6,174 bases of DNA from an uncultured Clostridium sp. (GTDB taxonomy: Bacteria > Bacillota > Clostridia > TANB77 > CAG-508), in contig CAMMMI010000090.1 of NCBI GenBank assembly GCA_946497905.1, positions 1 to 6,174 on the forward strand, in the 5' to 3' direction. The notes under the pieces were generated by a model. That model worked only from the letters and a program-made list of their open reading frames with translations. It was not told the origin of the DNA and searched no databases. This document shows positions 1 to 6,133 of this stretch, piece after piece (within the stretch, counting starts at the first letter, position 1; each line of letters begins with the position of its first letter). The translations under genes and the position numbers were made by a program.

Positions 1-380
1 GGATTAGTCTTTTGCCAAGTTATATTGTTTATAATTTTAAATCCTTCTTCTTCAAGAGCCATTCCTATCGAATAGATATTGTGTAAAGTTCCACTAATCC
101 ATATTGTTCCATTATCTTTTAATATTCTATAACACTCTTTAATCCAAGTTCTATTAAATTTATGTTTTTCAGATATACTTAAACTTTTATCCCACTGTCC
201 TTTATTTACACTAACCATTTTTCCACCACTACAAGTAATTCCATTACTTGATAAAAAATATGGTGGATCAGCAAAAATCATATCAAAAGTTTTAGCTTCA
301 AATTTTTTCAGTGCTTTAAATGTGTCACTATCAATTAATTTGAAGCTACCATCTTCATAATAGAATTTTCCTCTGTACAT
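1..380 (-). CDS. dpnA: DpnA-type adenine DNA methyltransferase, partial (3' end outside window)
   Basis: Reading left from an ATG at 378-380 gives 126 complete codons that are still open at the window edge, so only the N-terminal half is present. Residues 31-44 read TFDMIFADPPYFLS, containing the catalytic DPPY motif (38-41) of amino-methyltransferases. It is followed by GGKMVSVNKGQWDKS (52-66) and, near the edge, GTIWISGTLHNIYSIGMALE (91-110). This pattern is that of M.DpnIIB (DpnA) and relatives, which methylate adenine N6 in GATC and in pneumococcus also act on single-stranded DNA. The start is set by GAGGAGA eight bases upstream of the ATG, and the N-terminus is about as long as I expect before DPPY. 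The gene overlaps the end of the DpnM-like gene by 46 bases in another frame, which suggests translational coupling. GATC specificity is inferred from family resemblance. Confidence 0.9.
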   Translation of the reverse strand, partial: MYRGKFYYEDGSFKLIDSDTFKALKKFEAKTFDMIFADPPYFLSSNGITCSGGKMVSVNKGQWDKSLSISEKHKFNRTWIKECYRILKDNGTIWISGTLHNIYSIGMALEEEGFKIINNITWQKTN

Positions 381-1282
381 TCTATTGTCTCCTCATAATT
401 TGTTATAAGTAATTCTGAAATTTCTCCTCTTCCTTTACTGTTTGCATTTATCATTCTCTTTGCTGAAACTTCATTTATATTAAATCCTTTGTAAATATCT
501 TCAAAAAATGTATCTTCTTTGTTTGTATTTTTAGGATTTGAATTACTTAGCATTAATTTTGCTTTTTTATTATTTAATTCGCAGTAATATTTAGCAAGCT
601 CTTTTTGATTTTCATCATTAAAGTCTTCTTTTGTATATGAAGTAAATCCAGATGTAATAGATAAAGGTCTATATGGTGGATCAAAATATACAAATGTTTT
701 ATTATCAACATATTCACTGCTCTTTTTGTAATCACCATATTCAAATATTACATTTTGAATTAGTTTAGACAAGTTTCTTAAATTTTTAGAATCACATATT
801 GTAGGATTTTTATATTTACCACAAGGCACATTAAATTCTCCACTTTTGTTAACTCTATATAAACCATTAAAACATGTCCTATTCAAAAATATAAATTCAG
901 AAGCTCTTTTTACATCAATTAATTTTTCTAATTTATAAGAATTGTATTTACTTCTTATATCATAAAAATAAACTGTTCTATCGTCTGTTTCTAATTTTAA
1001 AAATTCTTTTTCTTTTTTATCTAATTCTTCAATTAAATCTTCTACATTGTTTTTTATTACATTATAACAATTTATTAAGTCTTTATTTATATCAAATGCA
1101 TAAGCTTCTTTTACATCGTATTTTTGTAATATATCTATTAAAACTGCGCCACCGCCTATAAATGGTTCTACATATTTCTCTATAACTCCATTCTCTAAAT
1201 CAAATGGGTAAAAGTTTTTTAACTGTGAAATTAATCCGCCTTTTCCTCCAGCCCATTTTACAAAAGGTTTTACTACTTCCAT
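335..1282 (-). CDS. dpnM: Dam-like adenine-N6 DNA methyltransferase, DpnM type
   Basis: This 315-residue protein is an alpha-class amino-methyltransferase of the Dam/DpnM family, which transfers a methyl group from S-adenosylmethionine to adenine in GATC. Motif X is FVKWAGGKGG (7-16), the cofactor-binding motif I is EPFIGGG (39-45), and the catalytic motif IV is YFDPPY (199-204). The segment LNRTCFNGLYRVN (133-145) followed by GEFNVPCG (148-155) is the conserved central Dam-family block used in DNA contact. A conserved C-terminal stretch, RGEISELLITNY, lies at 285-296. It is somewhat longer than the roughly 280 residues of pneumococcal DpnM, with an added tail after residue 296. GGAGG five bases before the ATG sets the start. 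The next gene is a DpnA-type enzyme, giving the dpnM-dpnA order of the DpnII system. No broken motif was seen. Family is certain; GATC as target is strongly inferred. Confidence 0.93.
   Translation of the reverse strand: MEVVKPFVKWAGGKGGLISQLKNFYPFDLENGVIEKYVEPFIGGGAVLIDILQKYDVKEAYAFDINKDLINCYNVIKNNVEDLIEELDKKEKEFLKLETDDRTVYFYDIRSKYNSYKLEKLIDVKRASEFIFLNRTCFNGLYRVNKSGEFNVPCGKYKNPTICDSKNLRNLSKLIQNVIFEYGDYKKSSEYVDNKTFVYFDPPYRPLSITSGFTSYTKEDFNDENQKELAKYYCELNNKKAKLMLSNSNPKNTNKEDTFFEDIYKGFNINEVSAKRMINANSKGRGEISELLITNYEETIECTEENSIMKMVASN
388..394 (-). promoter_or_regulatory. Ribosome binding site of the DpnA-type gene
   Basis: The minus strand reads GAGGAGA here, with the GGAG core (389-392) eight bases before the ATG at 380. 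It lies inside the coding sequence of the upstream methyltransferase. This supports both the start call and re-initiation by ribosomes finishing the first gene. Confidence 0.75.
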
Positions 1283-1333
1283 TTTTTCCTCCGCATAAAA
1301 ATTAATAACTCCATATTTTTTCTTTCAACTTGA

Positions 1334-1357
1334 ATTATACACTATTTTTATAAAAAT
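1334..1357 (-). promoter_or_regulatory. Candidate promoter of the methyltransferase operon, with palindrome
   Basis: On the minus strand there is a perfect TATAAT at 1334-1339, about 50 bases upstream of the dpnM start. Directly upstream (1344-1357) lies a perfect 14-base palindrome, ATTTTTATAAAAAT, that would sit in the spacer between the -10 and -35 boxes. No convincing -35 hexamer was found. The palindrome could be an operator, for example for the methyltransferase or another regulator, but AT-rich sequence makes such palindromes common. Confidence 0.35.
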
Positions 1358-1401
1358 TTCTATGTTTCTAGCAAATACATTACATTTTTTATTAAATTAA
1401 T

Positions 1402-1692
1402 TTAAATGCTATTTGCCAAATATATAGCTATCCTATTTTGCTCTTCTTTTGTAAATTCCATTACTTTTGACATCACAAACATAACCAATGTATTATTGTA
1501 TATTCCAGAAAAACTCATAATGTAGGTTTTATCAATATTTTTTAGTTTATTATCCATTTTTTCAAACAGTTCTTTCTTATTAAACTTTGTAGTTATATAT
1601 GAACTTGAAAAAAATGCAATTCCTAATTTAAGTTTATCTATTATATTCATATCTTTTATTAAACTTATTATATATTCTTCTCTATTAAACAT
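1402..1692 (-). CDS. Hypothetical protein, 96 residues, in the relaxase operon
   Basis: I do not recognise this protein. It has no signal peptide or clear membrane helix, although residues 24-34 and 67-76 are hydrophobic. It is lysine-rich around 38-55 and appears soluble and mostly helical. A strong AAGGAGGG (1696-1703) four bases before the ATG supports translation. That site overlaps the TAA stop of the upstream relaxase, and only nine bases separate the two coding regions, so the genes are almost certainly co-transcribed and translationally coupled. Position suggests a role in mobilisation or element maintenance, such as a relaxase accessory protein, but nothing in the residues shows it. 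The stop codon lies inside a bulged inverted repeat (1371-1416). Confidence 0.75.
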   Translation of the reverse strand: MFNREEYIISLIKDMNIIDKLKLGIAFFSSSYITTKFNKKELFEKMDNKLKNIDKTYIMSFSGIYNNTLVMFVMSKVMEFTKEEQNRIAIYLANSI

Positions 1693-1695
1693 TTT

Positions 1696-1703
1696 CCCTC
1701 CTT
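1696..1703 (-). promoter_or_regulatory. Ribosome binding site overlapping the relaxase stop codon
   Basis: The minus strand reads AAGGAGGG, and its first two bases are part of the relaxase TAA stop codon (1702-1704). The arrangement favours coupled translation of the relaxase and the 96-residue protein. Confidence 0.7.
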
Positions 1704-3123
1704 AATTCAAATTATAATCATTCTTATTTTTCCCTTTTTTCGCCTGTATTTCTGCTAGTTCATCTTTAGTTAGTATCTTTCTGCTTGGATTTTTTACTAT
1801 TTCTGCATCATTATCATCAAATATTCCGCTTCTTTCTAAATCTTCTGCAACTATTGTATAATTTCTTTTTTCTTCTGGAATATCCTCAAATTTTTCATCC
1901 ATAATTTTTATTTGAAATCTTTTTATCAATCTTCTCCAAAAGTCCTTAAATCTACTTAATTCAGTTTTTACTTTATCTAATGCCAACTCTAATTTATTAA
2001 TTTTTTTATTTTTAAATTCAATTTCTTCTTTTAAATTAGCAATAATAGTATCTTTCTCGTTATTACTATAATATAATCTATCTCTATCATTTACTAAGTC
2101 TTTATAATTCTGTTCAATATTATCAATAATAACATTTAGATTATTTACACCTTTGATACTTCTAGTAGTGTCTTCTACTTCTTTAGCATAATTTTTAATT
2201 TTTTCAACATCTTCATTTGAAATTTGCTTATTATTCTTATTAAATGTTGATGGTTTTAAATTGTCTAATATATTATTTATTTCTTCTGTCTTATAATTTA
2301 GCTTATCACTTTTGTTATTAGCTTCTTTAAGTTTTTTTGCATTCTTCTCTTGCTCTCTTTTTAATTCTCTATAACCATCCATTTCATTAACATGAATATC
2401 TTTATTTCTACCCTTTTGCTTTTTCTTTAGAGTTGCCTTTTGCACATAAACTTCATTAAACTTTTCAATACAATATGCTCTCATTTTATCTTGTAAAGTC
2501 TTTAAAGACTCTTTTGTAAATATCTTTGATTTTGCAACTTGTTTCTTCATTCCATTCTTATATCCATCTTTTACAGGTATTCCAACTAAATGCATATGTG
2601 GAGATGTTTCATCATAATGTACAACTGCATTTGCCACTTTAAAATCCGGAACAACTTCCATTAATTTATAAATTTGATCCTTATATACTTCTGTCATTTG
2701 TTTTTTATAGTCCATTGTTTTATCATTCCAAAAATCCATATCTCCAAGTTCAATTATTAATTCACAAGCTAAATCATGTTTACTATCTTTTGATATATGA
2801 TTAAAATAATCTCCTATTTTTCTGTCCGCTCTTGTTTGCTTATTATCATATTCTAATTGTGCTTGTAGAAATTCCTTTTGATACAGATTTTGAACATCTT
2901 TATATAAATCATTTGTACCATATACAACTTGAATATCATCTGTTTTATGGTCATAATCTCGTAAGTTATGCTTATTAACTTTTGATAATTGTTGTGCATT
3001 TTGAATTGCATTATTACTAAATGATGTTGTACTTGAGCCATTTCCTTTTGCAACTTTTTTTGCTACTTTAGACCTATTTTTATCACTACCTAAATGAATA
3101 GAATATGCAAGTTCTTGTACCAT
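1702..3123 (-). CDS. MobV-family relaxase (Mob_Pre plasmid mobilisation/recombination protein)
   Basis: This 473-residue protein is a MobV relaxase, which nicks the transfer origin and stays attached to the 5' end of the transferred strand so that the element can be mobilised by a conjugation system. The N-terminus carries the family's HNLR block (52-55). The metal-binding, catalytic three-histidine motif HYDETSPHMH lies at 169-178 (H169, D171, E172, P175, H176, H178), inside a conserved relaxase domain of about 1-240. Residues 250-400 are charged and rich in E, K, N and D in a pattern typical of coiled coil, which in this family supports dimerisation. The C-terminus (400-473) is not recognised. 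AAAGGAG six bases upstream sets the ATG. The structured region upstream is the expected place for its origin of transfer. It is close in kind to Pre of small Firmicute plasmids and TnpZ of Tn4451. The reading frame looks intact. Confidence 0.93.
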   Translation of the reverse strand: MVQELAYSIHLGSDKNRSKVAKKVAKGNGSSTTSFSNNAIQNAQQLSKVNKHNLRDYDHKTDDIQVVYGTNDLYKDVQNLYQKEFLQAQLEYDNKQTRADRKIGDYFNHISKDSKHDLACELIIELGDMDFWNDKTMDYKKQMTEVYKDQIYKLMEVVPDFKVANAVVHYDETSPHMHLVGIPVKDGYKNGMKKQVAKSKIFTKESLKTLQDKMRAYCIEKFNEVYVQKATLKKKQKGRNKDIHVNEMDGYRELKREQEKNAKKLKEANNKSDKLNYKTEEINNILDNLKPSTFNKNNKQISNEDVEKIKNYAKEVEDTTRSIKGVNNLNVIIDNIEQNYKDLVNDRDRLYYSNNEKDTIIANLKEEIEFKNKKINKLELALDKVKTELSRFKDFWRRLIKRFQIKIMDEKFEDIPEEKRNYTIVAEDLERSGIFDDNDAEIVKNPSRKILTKDELAEIQAKKGKNKNDYNLN

Positions 3124-3200
3124 AAATTGCTCCTTTCAACATATATACTTCGTAGAATTTTCTCTAAAAAGCTTCTTTGAATATGCTTAGAATTAGCAAT

Positions 3201-3244
3201 GTATAAATAAAAATTGTGATGCTTTATACAAGTTTTATTTATAC
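3201..3244. repeat. 17-base imperfect inverted repeat upstream of the relaxase
   Basis: The arms are 3201-3217 (GTATAAATAAAAATTGT) and 3228-3244, with one mismatch and a 10-base spacer. The repeat lies about 80 bases before the relaxase start, where the promoter should be. In pMV158 the relaxase MobM binds an origin overlapping its own promoter, so this repeat could be a relaxase binding site that also controls expression. That role is inferred by analogy only. Confidence 0.6.
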
Positions 3245-3247
3245 ATT

Positions 3248-3379
3248 ATTTTATAAAAAAGGAACTTAAAAAATGTTTTTTAGGAACTAATAAAATCATT
3301 TTTTGAGTTTTATTTTGAACTATAAAAGGAACTTTTAAGTGACTTTTTTGTTCAAAATAAAGTGGCTTTTTTATAAAAT
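3248..3379. repeat. 14-base perfect inverted repeat enclosing smaller hairpins
   Basis: The arms ATTTTATAAAAAAG (3248-3261) and its exact complement (3366-3379) enclose 104 bases. Inside are a 7-base hairpin with a 2-base loop (3267-3282) and a 12-base perfect inverted repeat (3309-3361). As single-stranded DNA this could fold into one branched structure. GGAACT also occurs three times, at 3261, 3283 and 3328. Confidence 0.6.
3309..3361. repeat. 12-base perfect inverted repeat, nested
   Basis: The arms TTTATTTTGAAC (3309-3320) and GTTCAAAATAAA (3350-3361) are exact complements separated by 29 bases. The spacer holds a further imperfect stem, so the whole may form one long hairpin. No run of T follows on either strand in the form of a usual terminator. 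Confidence 0.6.
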
Positions 3380-3406
3380 GTTCCGCTAATTCGATGCCTC
3401 GCAGAG

Positions 3407-3444
3407 CCCCCGAGTTTTGATAGCATGTCAAAACTCATAGGGGG
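3407..3444. repeat. GC-clamped hairpin, candidate core of the transfer origin
   Basis: GAGTTTTGA (3412-3420) and TCAAAACTC (3428-3436) are perfect complements around a 7-base loop. Outside them CCCCC (3407-3411) faces GGGGG (3440-3444), with three unpaired bases (ATA) on one side. Such G and C runs stand out in this sequence. No T tract follows on the minus strand, which argues against a terminator for the recombinase gene and in favour of a protein-recognised DNA structure. Confidence 0.6.
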
Positions 3445-3447
3445 TTA

Positions 3448-3498
3448 GGAATTTTGACATAAGACAAATTCCTGCTTCGTTGCATTTCTTCGAAATGC
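3448..3498. repeat. Two small hairpins downstream of the recombinase
   Basis: GGAATTT (3448-3454) pairs with AAATTCC (3466-3472) across 11 bases. GCATTTC (3482-3488) pairs with GAAATGC (3492-3498) across only three. They lie in series with the GC-clamped hairpin. A 10-base palindrome, AGCTATAGCT (3505-3514), overlaps the recombinase stop codon. None has a T tract. Confidence 0.5.
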
Positions 3499-3512
3499 TT
3501 CCTCAGCTATAG

Positions 3513-5456
3513 CTATTCTTCGGAGATTTCTTCTTTATCTTCTGTTTGTTCTTGCTTATATAAAACTAAATCAGATACTTCTTCCAAATAATCATCTAAT
3601 TCATTTTTATCTGTAACACCTTTTTCACGATATGATACTGCGCCCAATTTTCCTCTCACTTTACCTTTTGCATCTTTTATAGGAAAATTTTTGTTATTAT
3701 CAACAAATACTGTTCTAATTAATTTTTCATTTCCTTTTTCTCTTGGCATTGTAATCATACTATCATCTTGAACATAGGAATGAGTCCAATCATAAATATC
3801 TTCATAATATTTTACATCATAATATTCTTTTAAATGTTCAACATATTCATTTAATTCTTTCTTTGTAATTCTTGGTGTACTTTTTATTACAGATATACCT
3901 TTCATATCATCTGTTGGTTTTGCTAAATCAATACAATCAGCTTTATTTAATTTTTTAAGTTCATCTAGGTATCTACTTCTAAAATTTATTTTTATAATTT
4001 TGAAGCCATCATTTTCTTCATCTTTTTCAAGTACCATTGACTCAATAAATTTAGAAATAAATTCTTGCTTTTCAATTTTAGTTTTTGCATTCCATTCTGC
4101 TTTTAAATCTTCTACAAAACTATCACTATTTAATCTGGATTCAATTTCAAAATCTCTATCAGCCATAATCTTCATTAAAGAAAAGTGTTCTGTATCTATT
4201 TCCATATTCTTCATTTTGTCTTGCTCTAACTTATTAAGCTTGTCCTCAATACTTTTATAGTCTTCTGCAAAATCTTCCATTTCTACTATTCCAGACATAA
4301 AAGCTTTCTTAATTCTATTTCTCTGCTTCTCTAATTCTGCAATTTCTTTATCAATATTTTCTGTGTTAATTTCTTCTTTTTCTGCTAATATAGGATAGAA
4401 ATATTTTTTAACAACTTCATCATATTCTACTAAGCTAAGAATAAAGTTTAATAATACTTCCTCTATTTTATCTTCTCTAAAATACAAATGACAATCCGCA
4501 CAATTATAATACATATATTTTTTCTTTTTACCACCAGCACCTTTACAAAGCATTAACTTACCACATTTAGGACAAATAAGTTTTTGAAAGAATATATAGA
4601 CTCTATCTCTTGAAAATGATTGCATATTCTTTTCTTTTTGAATTTGTATTTCTTCCCATTCTGCTCTTGTTATAATAGGAGCTACAACATCTGGATATAC
4701 TTCTTCTTTACTTGAATCTTTAGAAGTTTTATTTCTAACATAATCTCCTACATATATTCTATTATTTATAATTGTTCTAACTGCTGCCTCTGTCCATTTA
4801 TTATGTTCTGGATATAAAACCTTTTCTTCATCTAATATACAAGATATTTGATAATAGCTTTTGCCCTCTAAATACATATTAAATATTCTTCTTACTATAT
4901 CTTTTGTATTAGGATCAAGTTTAACAACTTTATCTGAATCCCTATAATATCCAAGTGGACAAGTTCCAGGTAGATGTCCTGCTTTAATTGCACCACTCAT
5001 TCCAAATTTTGTTCTTTCAGATACAACTTCTATCTCTAATTGAGAAAGAACCGTTAACATTCTAACAAAAAATCTTCCATTTGCTGTTGAAGTATTTACA
5101 TCATCTCTTTCACATATTAAATAGCAATCATATTTTTCAAGTTCTGCAATTAATAACTCTAAATCTCTTACTGAACGAGTTACTCTATCTAGCTTATATG
5201 CAACAATATAATTAATCTTTCCTTTTCTCATATCGTCCATCATTTCTTGAAATCCAGGTCTATGTTCCATATCTTTTGCACTTATTCCAGCATCTTGATA
5301 AACTTTAAATATTTTATATTCTTTAAAGTTACATAGTTGTCTTAGCTTTTCTTCTTGTTCTCCTAAAGAAAAGCCTTCTCTAGCTTGGTCTTCTGTACTA
5401 ACACGAATATATATACCTGCAATCTTTGGTTTACTCTCTTGATTTTTTGAATCCAT
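3513..5456 (-). CDS. Large serine recombinase (TnpX/phage-integrase type)
   Basis: This 647-residue site-specific recombinase would insert and excise the element through a serine-DNA intermediate. The resolvase domain spans about 10-155, with catalytic Ser20 in YIRVSTEDQ, an HRPGF block (65-69) and YKLDRVTR (87-94) holding conserved arginines. The 'recombinase' domain follows (about 165-270, starting with PLGYY). A zinc-ribbon has CPKC at 295-298 and CADC at 319-322. A coiled coil lies at about 365-415, as in other large serine recombinases. The usual fold appears to end near residue 495, so the last 150 residues are an added C-terminal region with no recognised motif. AGGAGG (5468-5473) lies 11 bases before the ATG, a slightly long gap. 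The stop is TAG. Its neighbour the relaxase gives the tnpX/tnpZ-like pairing of Tn4451-type mobilisable elements. Active-site residues look intact. Confidence 0.95.
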   Translation of the reverse strand: MDSKNQESKPKIAGIYIRVSTEDQAREGFSLGEQEEKLRQLCNFKEYKIFKVYQDAGISAKDMEHRPGFQEMMDDMRKGKINYIVAYKLDRVTRSVRDLELLIAELEKYDCYLICERDDVNTSTANGRFFVRMLTVLSQLEIEVVSERTKFGMSGAIKAGHLPGTCPLGYYRDSDKVVKLDPNTKDIVRRIFNMYLEGKSYYQISCILDEEKVLYPEHNKWTEAAVRTIINNRIYVGDYVRNKTSKDSSKEEVYPDVVAPIITRAEWEEIQIQKEKNMQSFSRDRVYIFFQKLICPKCGKLMLCKGAGGKKKKYMYYNCADCHLYFREDKIEEVLLNFILSLVEYDEVVKKYFYPILAEKEEINTENIDKEIAELEKQRNRIKKAFMSGIVEMEDFAEDYKSIEDKLNKLEQDKMKNMEIDTEHFSLMKIMADRDFEIESRLNSDSFVEDLKAEWNAKTKIEKQEFISKFIESMVLEKDEENDGFKIIKINFRSRYLDELKKLNKADCIDLAKPTDDMKGISVIKSTPRITKKELNEYVEHLKEYYDVKYYEDIYDWTHSYVQDDSMITMPREKGNEKLIRTVFVDNNKNFPIKDAKGKVRGKLGAVSYREKGVTDKNELDDYLEEVSDLVLYKQEQTEDKEEISEE

Positions 5457-5490
5457 TTATTATATTACCTCCTGAATAACAATATAAATA

Positions 5491-5537
5491 TAAAAAAGAG
5501 CATTAGAAGCATCTTGTATTTGCTAAACTAATACTCT
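5491..5537 (-). terminator. Intrinsic terminator or attenuator before the recombinase gene
   Basis: Arms 5497-5506 and 5528-5537 pair at nine of ten positions as DNA, and the tenth becomes a G-U pair in minus-strand RNA. An inner AGCA/TGCT stem (5508-5511 and 5521-5524) extends the hairpin. On the minus strand it is followed by a run of T (5492-5496). It would end transcripts of the 88-residue ORF, or act as a leader control on the recombinase, whose start is 35 bases further on. The stem is AT-rich, so strength is uncertain. Confidence 0.6.
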
Positions 5538-5592
5538 AAATATATTTTATGTTGTTTTAATGTTAGTAGAAAAAATAAATACACTTAAAATA

Positions 5593-5859
5593 TTAGTTTA
5601 CCATGTCTTGTAGTTTAGATATTGGATACTTATTTTGTAGATTACCTATGTAGAAATATTCATGATTATTAAAGAACAGAAATAATTTTTCTTTAATAAT
5701 TACTCTGTGTGGTTCTACATAAGCTAAATTAGTATGCTCAATAATTTTTAAACTACCGTTCTTTATCATTGGTACACAATTATTAAAAGTGCAAGCCCAT
5801 TTTATCTTTGAACGTAATTCATCAGTCATATTAATTTTTCTTTTAACGATATCTATCAT
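5593..5859 (-). CDS. Hypothetical protein, 88 residues
   Basis: I do not recognise this protein. The start chosen is the ATG at 5857-5859 (MIDIVKRK), because AAAGGAGG (5870-5877) lies 10 bases before it; the in-frame ATG at 5892 would place that site inside the coding region. The product is small, basic and apparently soluble, with no signal peptide, membrane segment, zinc motif or clear helix-turn-helix. Two cysteines occur near residues 23 and 28. It lies upstream of the recombinase in the same direction but is separated from it by a terminator-like hairpin. It could be a small element gene, for example a regulator or directionality factor, or a host gene at the insertion border. Nothing seen decides between these. 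Confidence 0.6.
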   Translation of the reverse strand: MIDIVKRKINMTDELRSKIKWACTFNNCVPMIKNGSLKIIEHTNLAYVEPHRVIIKEKLFLFFNNHEYFYIGNLQNKYPISKLQDMVN

Positions 5860-6020
5860 ACCACAAAAACCTCCTTTTTTCAAGCATTTCACGAGTTCTT
5901 ACTATTTGAGGAAATAAATTTATATAAAAATATAAATTAAAATAGTAAAATTTCATGATATAGAAAACAACTCTATGAAATATTTTTATAAATTTAGGAA
6001 ATTTTTGTTTATTTAATAGC
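5860..6020. other. AT-rich intergenic stretch with short dyads
   Basis: No gene was found here. Two dyads stand out: AATTTATAT and ATATAAATT around four bases (5917-5938), and ATTTCAT and ATGAAAT around 18 bases (5950-5981). The stretch must hold the promoter of the 88-residue ORF, but no clear pair of -35 and -10 boxes could be picked from the AT-rich background. An element boundary could also lie here. Confidence 0.4.
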
Positions 6021-6056
6021 AAAAAAGAAGATAGTTCTTTAAATCAAACTATCTTC
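6021..6056 (-). terminator. Intrinsic terminator downstream of the tRNA
   Basis: GAAGATAGTT (6027-6036) and AACTATCTTC (6047-6056) are perfect complements around a 10-base loop. On the minus strand the stem is followed by six T (6021-6026). It lies about 80 bases beyond the tRNA 3' end and would end the tRNA transcript. Confidence 0.8.
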
Positions 6057-6133
6057 TCTCTCTTTATGATTTTTATCGAATCTTAAAACTCTTTTATATC
6101 AAGACTTTTAAGTGGTTCGACGAAAATCGTCTA

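Larger units (their letters stand above)
3124..3512. other. Gene-free structured region; putative origin of transfer
   Basis: These 389 bases between the recombinase stop and the relaxase start contain no credible gene. They do contain at least six nested or serial inverted repeats, listed separately. MobV relaxases act on an origin directly upstream of their own gene, so location and structure together suggest oriT here, perhaps with a single-strand initiation site for copying the transferred strand. Base composition changes within the region: 3390-3450 is much richer in G and C than its surroundings. No nick site could be identified with confidence. Confidence 0.55.

Noticed and set aside
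1371..1416. Inverted repeat GCAAATA/TATTTGC at the end of the 96-residue ORF, considered as a terminator
   Set aside because: The stem is bulged with a long loop, and no T run follows on the minus strand. It is noted in the ORF entry only.
2853..3053. Minus-strand 66-codon ORF
   Set aside because: It lies wholly within the relaxase gene in another frame, and the relaxase has clear catalytic motifs.
3246..3431. Minus-strand ORF of 61 codons between recombinase and relaxase
   Set aside because: It begins with TTG inside the GC-clamped hairpin, has no ribosome binding site, and runs through nested inverted repeats. It looks like a by-product of the structured region.
3407..3498. Hairpins after the recombinase stop considered as an intrinsic terminator
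   Set aside because: None is followed by a T tract in the direction of transcription.
4000..4260. Plus-strand 86-codon ORF rich in Ser, Phe, Ile and Leu
   Set aside because: It is antisense to the recombinase coiled-coil coding region; its composition is what the complement of lysine- and glutamate-rich codons gives.
5860..5892. Longer N-terminus of the 88-residue ORF starting at 5892
   Set aside because: The strong ribosome binding site at 5870-5877 would then be internal to the gene, and no good site precedes 5892.
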